A model generated the notes under the pieces. That model worked only from the letters and a program-made list of their open reading frames with translations. It made no database searches and was not told where the DNA came from. From positions 1 to 64,000 of the forward strand of contig CAZKQB010000006.1 of NCBI GenBank assembly GCA_964554795.1: 64,000 nt of DNA, read 5' to 3'. Shown piece by piece: positions 52,317 through 64,000 of this stretch. The translations under genes and the position numbers were made by a program. The DNA is from SFHK01 sp964554795. Its GTDB lineage: Bacteria; Bacillota; Clostridia; Christensenellales; Aristaeellaceae. Every line of letters begins with the position of its first letter. Position 1 is the first letter of the stretch.

Positions 52317-52997
52317 TCAGGAGGAGGATACGCGGCTTACGGAGTCAAGAATCTTCTTGCCGACCGTCATCATTTCCGTGAAGCGCTCCTCGGGACCGGA
52401 GAAGTTCATACAATAGATGCGCCGGTTATACGTGGCGATGATCACGAAGCCCTTAATTGTTACGCCGTACTCATCCGTGTAGGTGTAGTACGTGGAGTAG
52501 CCCTTGAAGCGGACCAGCGACAGCTCGCGGGAGATTGTATCGTCGTACTCGAAATCCGTGTAAACCTCGCTCATGGAGGTGAGAAGCTTTCTCAGCTCGC
52601 TGCGCATGGTGGTGGAGTCGGGATTCTTGTACTTTTTCTTGTTCGCAAAGGCGACGCGGAAGCCGGTTTCACCGTCGGGAACGGGCTCATAGAACACGGA
52701 ATAGCGTTCGCCGATCTGCGACTCCTTCCAGTGTGTGGGAACCATATAGTTCATGCCGATGCGGGTATTGTTTTTCCAGATCAGCACGTAATCGGCCGGG
52801 TCGACGCGCGGAAAGGGCGTTGCTGTGGGCGCCAGCGTGGGCACGGGCGTCATCTGCAGATTGCCTGCGGGCACCTGTGTCGGGGCGAGATCCGTGGTCT
52901 GCGTATCGTCGCTTTCACAGGCGGAAAGCAGGGTAGCCAGCAGAAGCGCCAGGATCAGGCATAAGGCGCGGGTGGAAGTCGTTCGTTTGCGAATCAT
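52317..52997 (-). CDS. Lipoprotein of unknown function coupled to murC
   Basis: A 226-residue protein. The N terminus ends in a lipobox (LLSAC, Cys27), so it should be lipid-anchored outside the membrane. A Pro/Thr-rich linker (about 40-65) is followed by a compact domain beginning YVLIWKNNTRIGMNY. I do not recognise that domain. Its ATG overlaps the murC stop (52994-52997), an unusual partner for a cell-wall ligase. Confidence 0.8.
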   Translation of the reverse strand: MIRKRTTSTRALCLILALLLATLLSACESDDTQTTDLAPTQVPAGNLQMTPVPTLAPTATPFPRVDPADYVLIWKNNTRIGMNYMVPTHWKESQIGERYSVFYEPVPDGETGFRVAFANKKKYKNPDSTTMRSELRKLLTSMSEVYTDFEYDDTISRELSLVRFKGYSTYYTYTDEYGVTIKGFVIIATYNRRIYCMNFSGPEERFTEMMTVGKKILDSVSRVSSS

Positions 52998-54388
52998 TTG
53001 TGTGTGTCTCCGTTTCTGGCAATCTGTTCATTCAGAAGGTCAATATCGCCGCAGCCGAGGGTTACGACTACGTCGCCGGGCTGCCAATGTGTGCGCAGAT
53101 AAGCCTCTGCATCGTCAAACGACGGCGTAAGATGCGCGCGAATGCCCTTTTCAACCATTGCGTCCACCAGCATGCCGGAATTGATGTCTCCGGGATCGAC
53201 CTCGCGCGCGCCGCAGATGTCGGTCACGAGCACTTCGTCGGCTTCGTCAAAGCAGGTCAGGAAGCCGTCGAACAGCGCCTTTGTGCGGGAATAGGTGTGC
53301 GGCTGAAGCACGGCCCAGAGCTTTTGAGGCGCCTGAATGCGCGCAACGTGGAGAACGTTGCGCGTCTCGGTGGGATTATGGCCATAATCCTGATAGACGC
53401 GCACGCCGTCGGTTACGCTGGTCAGCTCGTAGCGGCGGTGCACGCCGCGGAATTCGTGCAGCGTTTCGGCTACGAGGCTCATTGGTAGCGAGAACAGGCT
53501 GGCGACCGCGATGACCGCGAGCGCGTTTTTTACGTTGTGCTCGCCGGGCACCTGCAGCTCGACCTCCGTAAGCGGATGACCGTAGAGCGTGGCAGTGAAG
53601 AGCGCGCAACCGTTTTCGTCGTAAGAAATGTTCTCGGCGCGAATTTCGTTCTGCGGCTCAAGACCGTAGGTGCGCGTGCGGCATTTCAGGCCTTCAAGCA
53701 CGCTACGGACGCGCTTTTCGTCGCCGCAGCCGACAACCCAACCGTCCTCTGGCACCAGCGACGCGAAGCGGCGGAAGGCGTTTTCAATGTCGTCCAGATC
53801 CTTATAGTAATCCAGATGATCCTCGTCAATGTTCAGGATGACGGCGATGGTAGGGAAGAAGTGCAGGAAGCTGCCATTGAACTCGCAGGCCTCGCAGATG
53901 AACGGATCGCCGTGTCCCAGCCGCGTGGAGCCGCCCAGATAATCCAGCTCGCCGCCGATATGTACCGACGGGTCCTCGCCGCAGCCGACGAAGGTCTCCG
54001 CCATCATGGCTGTGGTAGTGGTTTTGCCATGCGTGCCGGAAATTGCAACGGAATGCCCGAATTTCTTCATCAGAAGGCCGATCAGGTCGCATCTTTCTAT
54101 TTCCGGAATGCCAAGCTCACGCGCGCGAGCCCGCTCCGGATTGTCGGCTGCGATTGCGGCGGAGTAGATTATGAGGTTTGCGCCCTCTACATTTTTTCCG
54201 TCGTGGCCGATGTGAATTTCGATTCCGTCCTGAGCAAGCGCGTCGGTTTTGTGATTGCGCGTGCGGTCGGAGCCTGCCACTGTGCAGCCCATCCATTTGA
54301 GCATCTTTGCCAGCCCGCTCATTGAGCAGCCACCAATGCCAACAAAAAACACGCGTTTGCCGATATATTCATTCAGCGTATCCGCCAT
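52994..54388 (-). CDS. murC: UDP-N-acetylmuramate-L-alanine ligase MurC
   Basis: A 464-residue Mur ligase: GIGGCSMSGLAKML (UDP-sugar Rossmann part), the ATP loop GTHGKTTTTAMM, and the DYGHNPTE linker of the third domain. It adds L-Ala to UDP-MurNAc, the first step of the stem peptide. The start is ATG 54388 with AAAGGAGC upstream; a longer frame to 54448 is not supported. Confidence 0.97.
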   Translation of the reverse strand: MADTLNEYIGKRVFFVGIGGCSMSGLAKMLKWMGCTVAGSDRTRNHKTDALAQDGIEIHIGHDGKNVEGANLIIYSAAIAADNPERARARELGIPEIERCDLIGLLMKKFGHSVAISGTHGKTTTTAMMAETFVGCGEDPSVHIGGELDYLGGSTRLGHGDPFICEACEFNGSFLHFFPTIAVILNIDEDHLDYYKDLDDIENAFRRFASLVPEDGWVVGCGDEKRVRSVLEGLKCRTRTYGLEPQNEIRAENISYDENGCALFTATLYGHPLTEVELQVPGEHNVKNALAVIAVASLFSLPMSLVAETLHEFRGVHRRYELTSVTDGVRVYQDYGHNPTETRNVLHVARIQAPQKLWAVLQPHTYSRTKALFDGFLTCFDEADEVLVTDICGAREVDPGDINSGMLVDAMVEKGIRAHLTPSFDDAEAYLRTHWQPGDVVVTLGCGDIDLLNEQIARNGDTHK

Positions 54389-54556
54389 GGAAAACAAGCT
54401 CCTTTCAAGGTGTGTCTTCATTATACGCCAAAAGTCAAGTGAGAGCAACCATTTTCACGTGCGTGTGTGCGCCCGGCGCGGCGGCAGACCGTTAAATGTT
54501 GGTTTGTAATCGGATAATCTTCGCGGTAGGGACTGGAAATGCGTCTCGTTGCGGAT

Positions 54557-54562
54557 TATAAT
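54557..54562 (+). promoter_or_regulatory. -10 element before purR
   Basis: Perfect TATAAT; the -35 (TGGAAA, 17 bases upstream) is weak. A PurR box was looked for and not clearly seen. Confidence 0.45.
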
Positions 54563-54605
54563 AGACATAAACGCAGAAATGTTCGGATTTAAGGAGCGCG
54601 GCAGA

Positions 54606-55430
54606 ATGGATCGCATTAAAAGAAACGAAAGACTGGGCGCGATGACGCGTCTGATTACGGATGATCCCAATCGCATTCATACGCTCAGCGAGTTTTGCGA
54701 GATGTTCGGGTCTGCGAAATCGACAATCAGCGAGGACGTTGATCTGATTGCTGAGAGTCTGGAACGCTTTGATCTGGGGCGGCTTGAAACGGTGGCCGGA
54801 GCGGCGGGCGGCATGCGGTATCGTCCGGTAATGTCGGCCGCGAAGGCGCGCAGAACGCTGGAGGAGGTGGCGGCGCGGCTGTCTGAGCCGGGACGACTGC
54901 TGCCTGGCGGCTTTTTGTATACCTCGGACGTATCCAGCGACCCACGCGTGACCGAGGCGTTGGGCGAGATTTTGGCAGCAAGGTTCTATGATCGCCAGCC
55001 TGATCTCGTGCTTACGATGGAGACGAAGGGCATTCCCTTTGCATTGATGACGGCGCGCGCGCTGAGCGTGCCGCTGGTCATTGCTAGGCGCGACAGCAAG
55101 GCCTATGAGGGCAGCGCCGTGAAGATCAATTATATCTCCGGCGGCGACAGCGGGCGCATCGAGACGATGGCGCTCTCACGCCGCGCGGTAAAGCCTGGGC
55201 AGCGCGCCTTGATCGTGGATGATTTCATGAAGGGCGGCGGCACACTGCAGGGCATGGCGGAGATGATGGCGGAGTTTCAGGCAGAGGTCGTGGGCATCGG
55301 CGTGATGATTGCGACGGCATCGCCTGAAGCGAAGCGCTGCGCGGGCGCGAAGTCGCTTTTGCTGCTTCGAAGCATCGATCGTGAAAATGGTGCGTGCGAG
55401 GTAGTCCCGTCGGCGGATTTTTCCGAATGA
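54606..55430 (+). CDS. purR: Purine operon repressor PurR
   Basis: A 274-residue protein with an N-terminal winged helix (FCEMFGSAKSTISEDVDLI) and a phosphoribosyltransferase-like effector domain with the PRPP motif VDDFMKGGGT near residue 204. In Firmicutes it represses purine genes and is released by PRPP. ATG 54606 has AAGGAGCG upstream. In many relatives purR is followed by spoVG and glmU before pth. Here pth comes directly. Confidence 0.93.
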   Translation: MDRIKRNERLGAMTRLITDDPNRIHTLSEFCEMFGSAKSTISEDVDLIAESLERFDLGRLETVAGAAGGMRYRPVMSAAKARRTLEEVAARLSEPGRLLPGGFLYTSDVSSDPRVTEALGEILAARFYDRQPDLVLTMETKGIPFALMTARALSVPLVIARRDSKAYEGSAVKINYISGGDSGRIETMALSRRAVKPGQRALIVDDFMKGGGTLQGMAEMMAEFQAEVVGIGVMIATASPEAKRCAGAKSLLLLRSIDRENGACEVVPSADFSE

Positions 55431-55457
55431 CGGGCGGCTGAACAGCCGGGTTTGCGG

Positions 55458-55487
55458 TTGACAGGGGCATATGAAAGATGGTAAAAT
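55458..55487 (+). promoter_or_regulatory. Promoter of pth-mfd
   Basis: Perfect TTGACA and TAAAAT with an 18-base spacer. Confidence 0.65.
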
Positions 55488-55556
55488 AAATAATCGGTTT
55501 CAGGCGGGCGGAAGAGAAGTTTCCTCCCGTCACAATCTTTTGGTTTTGGAGGGCGT

Positions 55557-56120
55557 ATGTACGTAATCGTCGGTCTGGGCAATCCCGGCAGCAAATATGA
55601 GCACACGAGACACAACGTGGGCTTTGAAATCATTGACGCTCTGGCGCGCCGCAACCGCATTTCGGTGGAGAGAACCAAGTGCAAGGCGATTGTCGGGGAG
55701 GGAATCATCGGTGGCCAGCGCGCGGTACTGTGCAAGCCGCAGACCTATATGAACCTTTCCGGTGAAAGCGTCGTCCAATTATGCAGCTGGTATAAACCGG
55801 AATACGATCAGCTGATCGTGCTATTTGACGATTGCGACCTGCCGGAGGGCAAGGTGCGCTTTCGCGCGGAGGGCTCGGCAGGTACGCACAATGGCATGCG
55901 CAACATCATTTATCTGCTGGGACGTGCAGATTTTCCGCGTATACGCGTAGGCATCGGCCGCCCGCCAGAGGGCTGGGAGCTGTGCGATTTCGTATTGACT
56001 TGTCCCACGGGGGATGAAGACAGGAAGCTTATGAACGCTGGCTATGAAAAGGCTGCGCAGGCGGTAGAAATTTATCTGAAGGATGGACTCGACGCCGTTA
56101 GAGCGTTTGTCGGACGGTAA
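55557..56120 (+). CDS. pth: Peptidyl-tRNA hydrolase
   Basis: A 187-residue protein with Asn10, His19 (RHNVGF), KPQTYMNLSGES and the Asp in DDCDLPEG, all typical active-site elements. It recycles peptidyl-tRNAs dropped by the ribosome. mfd starts 15 bases downstream, the usual Firmicute pairing. Confidence 0.97.
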   Translation: MYVIVGLGNPGSKYEHTRHNVGFEIIDALARRNRISVERTKCKAIVGEGIIGGQRAVLCKPQTYMNLSGESVVQLCSWYKPEYDQLIVLFDDCDLPEGKVRFRAEGSAGTHNGMRNIIYLLGRADFPRIRVGIGRPPEGWELCDFVLTCPTGDEDRKLMNAGYEKAAQAVEIYLKDGLDAVRAFVGR

Positions 56121-56134
56121 GAAAGAGGAGGCAC

Positions 56135-59833
<3,699 letters not shown>

Positions 59834-59847
59834 GGGAGGAAGCATCC

Positions 59848-61857
59848 GTGAAAACGCGGGACGACAGGCGGTTTTTGCCGGTAACCGCAGAGGAAATGCG
59901 CATGCGCGGCTGGGATAGGCCGGATTTTGTGTACGTGACGGGCGACGCATATGTCGATCACCCGTCGTTCGGGCTGGCAATCATTTCCCGCGTGCTTGAG
60001 AATGCGGGCTACCGCGTGTGTATGCTGCCGCAGCCGGACTGGCACGACAAGAGCGATTTCATGCGCTTTGGCGAGCCGAGGCTTGGCTTTCTGGTAACGG
60101 CGGGCGTGGTTGATTCGATGGTCAATCACTATACCGTTGCGAAGAAGCACCGCAATACCGACGTGTACTCGCCCGGCGGAAAGGCAGGCATGCGCCCTGA
60201 TCGCTGCACCGTGGTATATTGCAACCGAATCCGCGAGGCATACGGAAGCATACCCATTGGCATCGGTGGTGTGGAGGCGTCGCTTCGCCGCTTCGCGCAT
60301 TACGATTACTGGGACGACCGTGTACGCAATTCCATTCTGGTGGACAGCGGCGCAGACGTTCTGATGTTCGGCATGGGCGAACGGACAATTCTGCGCGTGG
60401 CCGATTGGATGAAAGTGAGACGTCCTTTTTCAGAATGCGACATTCCCGGTACCTGCATCATGACAAAGGAAGCGCCGGAGGATGCCGTTGTCATCGAATC
60501 TGCCGAGGAGGTCATGCGCGACAAAAAGGCGTATGCGCGGGCGTTCCTTGTGCAATACACGGAGCAGGATCCCGTGCGCGGAAAGCGGATTGCCCAGAAG
60601 CATGGCGCGCGGTACCTTTTGCAGAATAAGCCTGCCATGCCGCTGGAAACAGAGGAGCTGGATAAGGTATATGCGCTGCCGTACGCGCGGGCGTGGCACC
60701 CAATGTACGATGCGGCGGGCGGCATTCCGGGCTTTCAGGAGGTGGAGTTTTCCATCGCCTCTGAGCGCGGATGCTTTGGCGCATGCAATTTCTGTGCGCT
60801 CACGTTTCATCAGGGACGCATCGTTACCTCCCGAAGCAAGGCTTCCATCGTCGCGGAGGCGAAAAAGCTGATCGCACGGCCCGGCTTTAAGGGTTACATT
60901 CACGACGTCGGTGGCCCGACGGCGAACTTCCGCCATCCGGCCTGCGACAAGCAGCTGAAATCGGGCACGTGTCCGCAGAGACAGTGCCTGTTTCCTACGC
61001 CGTGCAAAAATGTGAATGCCGATCATTCGGAGTATGTGGACATTCTGAAGGCGCTGCGGGCACTGCCAGGCGTGAAGAAGGTGTTCGTGCGCTCCGGCAT
61101 TCGGTTTGATTACATGCTTCTGGATAAGAAGAATCTGCTGATGAGCGAGCTGGTGCAGCATCACATCAGCGGTCAATTGAAGGTTGCGCCGGAGCATGCG
61201 GCGAAAAACGCGCTGAAGTACATGGGAAAGCCCGATGTTTCGGTGTTTGACGAATTCCGCAGGCGCTTTGATGCGGCAAATAAGAAATATGGCAAGGAGC
61301 AGTATCTCGTGCCATACTTCATGAGTAGCCATCCGGGCTGCACACTGAAGGACGCAGTGGAGCTGGCAGAATATATGAAGCGCACCCGTCTGCACCCCGA
61401 GCAGGTGCAGGATTTCTATCCGACGCCGGGAACGCTGTCCACAACGATGTTTTACACCGAGCTCGATCCGCGCGACATGTCGCCGGTGTACGTAGCGAAG
61501 TCACCGCACGACAAGGAAATGCAGCGGGCGCTGATGCAGTATGATCGGCCGCAGAACCGCGCGCTTGTGGTGGAGGCGCTTAGGCGTGCCGGGCGCACCG
61601 ATCTGATCGGACGCGGGCCGGATTGCCTGATTCCGTCCTTTGGCGGCGGCAGTCATGCGGACAACCGCGGCCGGGACGAGCGGCGGGAAAATGGACACAG
61701 GGATGAACGCAGGGACAATCGCGGTCGGGACGAGTGGCGGGAAAGAGGCCGCAGGGATGAACACAGGGACAATCACAGCCGGGACGGGCGGCGCGGAAAC
61801 GAGCACGCAGAGAATCGCAAGCATGGAAAGCCGGGTGTGGGAGGAAAACGCAGGTGA
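59848..61857 (+). CDS. YgiQ family radical SAM protein
   Basis: A 669-residue protein. The N-terminal domain (FLPVTAEEMRMRGWDRPDFV) and the radical SAM motif Cys309-x3-Cys313-x2-Cys316 (RGCFGACNFC) define the YgiQ family. The substrate is unknown. The last 65 residues are not family-typical: three copies of an 18-residue Arg/Asp-rich unit, encoded by a 54-bp tandem repeat. Start GTG 59848 follows GGGAGGAAG. Confidence 0.92.
   Translation: MKTRDDRRFLPVTAEEMRMRGWDRPDFVYVTGDAYVDHPSFGLAIISRVLENAGYRVCMLPQPDWHDKSDFMRFGEPRLGFLVTAGVVDSMVNHYTVAKKHRNTDVYSPGGKAGMRPDRCTVVYCNRIREAYGSIPIGIGGVEASLRRFAHYDYWDDRVRNSILVDSGADVLMFGMGERTILRVADWMKVRRPFSECDIPGTCIMTKEAPEDAVVIESAEEVMRDKKAYARAFLVQYTEQDPVRGKRIAQKHGARYLLQNKPAMPLETEELDKVYALPYARAWHPMYDAAGGIPGFQEVEFSIASERGCFGACNFCALTFHQGRIVTSRSKASIVAEAKKLIARPGFKGYIHDVGGPTANFRHPACDKQLKSGTCPQRQCLFPTPCKNVNADHSEYVDILKALRALPGVKKVFVRSGIRFDYMLLDKKNLLMSELVQHHISGQLKVAPEHAAKNALKYMGKPDVSVFDEFRRRFDAANKKYGKEQYLVPYFMSSHPGCTLKDAVELAEYMKRTRLHPEQVQDFYPTPGTLSTTMFYTELDPRDMSPVYVAKSPHDKEMQRALMQYDRPQNRALVVEALRRAGRTDLIGRGPDCLIPSFGGGSHADNRGRDERRENGHRDERRDNRGRDEWRERGRRDEHRDNHSRDGRRGNEHAENRKHGKPGVGGKRR
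61666..61790 (+). repeat. 54-bp tandem repeat in the 3' end of the YgiQ gene
   Basis: Copies begin at 61666, 61720 and 61774 (CGCGGCCGGGACGAG, CGCGGTCGGGACGAG, CACAGCCGGGACGGG). The third is partial. It encodes an Arg/Asp/Glu/Asn tail. Confidence 0.85.
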
Positions 61858-63338
61858 GGGTCAACGTTACGGTTCTCGGGGATGGACGCGAAATGGTTGT
61901 GTCTGCGCAGAAGGGCGAAACCCTGCTGGAGGCACTGGCGCACGCGGGAATCGCAGTAAGTGCGCCGTGCGGAGGACTCGGACGGTGTCGCAAGTGCGCA
62001 GTGCAGGCGACGGGCGCGCTTGAATGTGAGGAAGGCATGCGATTGGACGAGCAGACTGTGCTTGCCTGCCGGACGCGGCTTGCCGGGGATGCGCGTGTGT
62101 GCCTTTCGGAATCGAAGACGGAAATTCTGAAAACGGGAATCTTCGTAGGCGAAGAGACCGACGGCGAAGAGGGCATGGGCGTCAGCGTGGACGTGGGAAC
62201 GACGACGCTGGCGGCGTATCTTGTGGATCGGCGTACCGGACGCGTGCTTGCATCCGACGCACAGCTGAATCCACAGCGTCCGCACGGTGCGGACGTGATT
62301 TCGCGTCTGTCCTTTGCGATTGAAGGCGAGAAAAATGCGGCGCTTTTGCAGCGCGAGATTCTGGCGGCCATCGACGATATGACGCAGAATCTGCTCGAAG
62401 GAGCGGGGCGTGCCGAAGAGGGAATCCGATGCCGAGCGCTGGTGGGCAACACGGTTATGATGCACCTGCTGGGAGGCTATCCGGCGCGTTCATTAGCCTT
62501 TGCACCGTTTACGCCCACCTATACCGCGCTGCACGAGAGGATGCTGGGTGGCATTCGGACGATTCTTGGCGGCTGTATCTCCGGTTATGTGGGCGCGGAT
62601 ACGCTGGCCGCGGCACTGGCATGCGGATTGGACGAGCGCGAGGAGAATGCCATGCTGATCGACATCGGCACCAATGGCGAGATCATGCTGAAAAAGGACG
62701 GACGCTATTTTGCATGCTCCTGCGCGGCGGGCCCGGCGTTTGAAGGCGCGCATATTGCCTGCGGCATCGGTGCAGTCACGGGAGCAATTGACCATGCGCA
62801 CATCGAGAACGGCAAAATTGTCTATACGACCATCGGCGGCGGAGAGGCAACGGGCATCTGCGGGAGCGGACTGATCGACCTGACGGCTGCGCTGCTGGAG
62901 AGGGGAGACGTTACGCCCATGGGGCGTATGGCCGAGGATGTGCGCCTGTCTGAACGCGTGTATCTGGCGCGGAGCGACATCCGTGAGGTACAACTGGCAA
63001 AGGCAGCGATTGCCTCCGGCATCCGCATTCTGGCAGAGCAGGCGTCTGCAGCCCTTGGGGACATTGAAAAGGTTTATCTGGCGGGCGGCTTCGGAAGCTT
63101 TATCGATCTGGACAGCGCCTGCCGCATTGGGCTTCTGCCTGCGGCGTTGCGGGAGAAAATCGTTCCTGTGGGCAACGCCGCTGGAAGCGGCAGTATGCGG
63201 TTGCTGGTCAGTGAAGAGGCGAGGCGGCGCGCGGAGGCGCTCAGGCAGGCAACGCGCTGTGTAGAGTTGGCGGCGACGCCGGATTTCAATGACGTGTACA
63301 CCGATGAGCTGCTGTTTGAAGATGAGGATGACGAATAA
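61854..63338 (+). CDS. ASKHA-domain protein with N-terminal ferredoxin, corrinoid-activator (RACo/DUF4445)-like
   Basis: A 494-residue protein. A [2Fe-2S] ferredoxin domain (Cys39, Cys45, Cys48, Cys72; APCGGLGRCRKC) is followed by an ASKHA ATPase part (VDVGTTTLAAYLVD, LIDIGTNGEI, VYLAGGFGS). RACo proteins use ATP to reduce inactive Co(II) corrinoid proteins. No corrinoid protein or methyltransferase gene is near. Its GTG start overlaps the YgiQ stop. Confidence 0.88.
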   Translation: MRVNVTVLGDGREMVVSAQKGETLLEALAHAGIAVSAPCGGLGRCRKCAVQATGALECEEGMRLDEQTVLACRTRLAGDARVCLSESKTEILKTGIFVGEETDGEEGMGVSVDVGTTTLAAYLVDRRTGRVLASDAQLNPQRPHGADVISRLSFAIEGEKNAALLQREILAAIDDMTQNLLEGAGRAEEGIRCRALVGNTVMMHLLGGYPARSLAFAPFTPTYTALHERMLGGIRTILGGCISGYVGADTLAAALACGLDEREENAMLIDIGTNGEIMLKKDGRYFACSCAAGPAFEGAHIACGIGAVTGAIDHAHIENGKIVYTTIGGGEATGICGSGLIDLTAALLERGDVTPMGRMAEDVRLSERVYLARSDIREVQLAKAAIASGIRILAEQASAALGDIEKVYLAGGFGSFIDLDSACRIGLLPAALREKIVPVGNAAGSGSMRLLVSEEARRRAEALRQATRCVELAATPDFNDVYTDELLFEDEDDE

Positions 63339-63383
63339 AAGAAATAATTTTGTAATATTTTTCAATAAATTGAAATAAAGCTA

Positions 63384-63412
63384 TTGACAGACCGCGTTCG
63401 GTTTCGTATAAT
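63384..63412 (+). promoter_or_regulatory. Consensus promoter of the last TetR gene
   Basis: Perfect TTGACA and TATAAT with a 17-base spacer. The spacer holds ACCG-CGTT-CGGT, a short palindrome that may be an operator. Confidence 0.8.
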
Positions 63413-63465
63413 TAAAACAGACTTCGGTAGGGAAGCATTCTACGAAATCGGGGCGTGAGCAGTTC

Positions 63466-64000
63466 ATGAAAAAGGGAGACGCGCGCAGAGCGGCAATTAT
63501 TGAGACCGCAGAGCGATTGTTCTACCTGAAGGGATACGAAAATACGTCTGTACAGGATGTATTGGACGAGCTGAAGCTGTCAAAGGGCGGTTTTTACCAC
63601 CATTTTGAGAGCAAGCTGTCTCTTTTGGAGGCCATTTGCGAAAAGCGCACGGAAAGTGCATTTGAAGCTAGTGAACGCGCGGTGCGCGATTCCGGCCTGA
63701 ATGCAGTGGAGAAGCTCAACCTGATTTTTGGCATGAGCAGTATTTTTCATCAGGACAGCATGGATTTTATTGCGCTGATGCTGCGCGTGGCGTATCACGA
63801 CGGTGCGGTCATGCTTCGCGAGCAGATGAAGCTTACTTCCATGCGTCTGATGCAGCCGCTGGTGGACGAGGTAATTCAGGAGGGGCTGAAGGAGAACCTG
63901 TTCTTCGTGAAGTATCCGGAGTCGATCGGCTCTCTGTTGCTTCTGCTGGGGCATAACATGACCGACAGGATTTCTTTTACGCTGGCACGTGCCGACAACG
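63466..64000 (+). CDS. TetR/AcrR family regulator, 3' end beyond the window
   Basis: ATG 63466 starts MKKGDARRAAIIETAERLF, then YLKGYENTSVQDVLDEL and KGGFYHHFESK, the TetR helix-turn-helix with the common GGFYHHF turn. The frame stays open to the edge (178 codons). The ribosome site is weak. Any regulated gene lies outside the window. Confidence 0.9.
   Translation, partial: MKKGDARRAAIIETAERLFYLKGYENTSVQDVLDELKLSKGGFYHHFESKLSLLEAICEKRTESAFEASERAVRDSGLNAVEKLNLIFGMSSIFHQDSMDFIALMLRVAYHDGAVMLREQMKLTSMRLMQPLVDEVIQEGLKENLFFVKYPESIGSLLLLLGHNMTDRISFTLARADN

Noticed and set aside
61666..61790. CRISPR-like spacing
   Set aside because: The repeat is a coding tandem repeat with no spacers; no CRISPR array or cas gene was seen in the window.

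Overview
The window looks like a GC-rich chromosome segment of a spore-forming member of the Bacillota, class Clostridia. The evidence is a spoIVFA/spoIVFB pair, a T-box leader in front of serS, FloA and MutS2, a divergent maf-mre-min / rplU-prp-rpmA arrangement like that of Bacillus subtilis, a DegV protein, BspA-type repeats and strong sigma-A-like promoters. A finer placement (for example a gut Christensenellales- or Oscillospirales-like lineage) is only a guess.

Layout. 0-12 kb: U32 RNA-hydroxylase-like protein, mutS2, an HtrA-like protease, a Nudix hydrolase, an nfeD-floA envelope module with a small third gene, an orphan LytTR response regulator, and tldD-tldE. 12-18.5 kb: a sugar-phosphate isomerase-like TIM barrel, a secreted leucine-rich-repeat protein with an Ada-like zinc tail, two tandem paralogous membrane-anchored proteins, an AlkZ-related protein, and serS behind a T-box. 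18.7-28.2 kb (minus strand): a shape, division and sporulation cluster maf-mreB-mreC-mreD-mrdA-minD-rodA-[hairpin]-spoIVFA-spoIVFB. 28.4-29.5 kb (plus): rplU, prp, rpmA. 29.5-34.0 kb: a tightly coupled run of ogg, DUF554, a QueG-like protein, two TIM-barrel isomerases and a CrtO-like protein. 34.1-34.9 kb: smpB and ssrA (tmRNA). 35.2-37.5 kb: DegV and a radical SAM protein.

37.5-43.1 kb is the accessory, decaying part. It holds a broken Rhs gene with a toxin-like tail, an intact TPR gene directly after it, a truncated NahK-like kinase, an intact WG-repeat protein, an FtsX-type permease remnant and a wrecked IS256-family transposase. 43.2-47.0 kb carries two divergent TetR regulators, one leading an unknown gene and one leading a MATE exporter. 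The second has a near-perfect operator inside its promoter spacer. Next come a SNF2 ATPase, a small membrane protein, rnpB and an MFS transporter. 52.3-63.3 kb: murC plus a coupled lipoprotein (minus strand), then purR, pth, mfd, a YgiQ-type radical SAM protein and an orphan corrinoid-activator-like protein. A third TetR gene runs off the right edge.

No CRISPR array, prophage or complete mobile element was seen. The most unusual signals are: the MreB-like protein in the mre operon has lost the usual acidic residues of its nucleotide site; a strong hairpin buries the spoIVFA ribosome binding site; and the Rhs locus is broken while its neighbouring TPR gene is intact. I did not find a convincing wholly new multi-gene system. 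The best candidate for an undescribed pathway is the translationally coupled ogg to isomerase operon at 29.5-34.0 kb.
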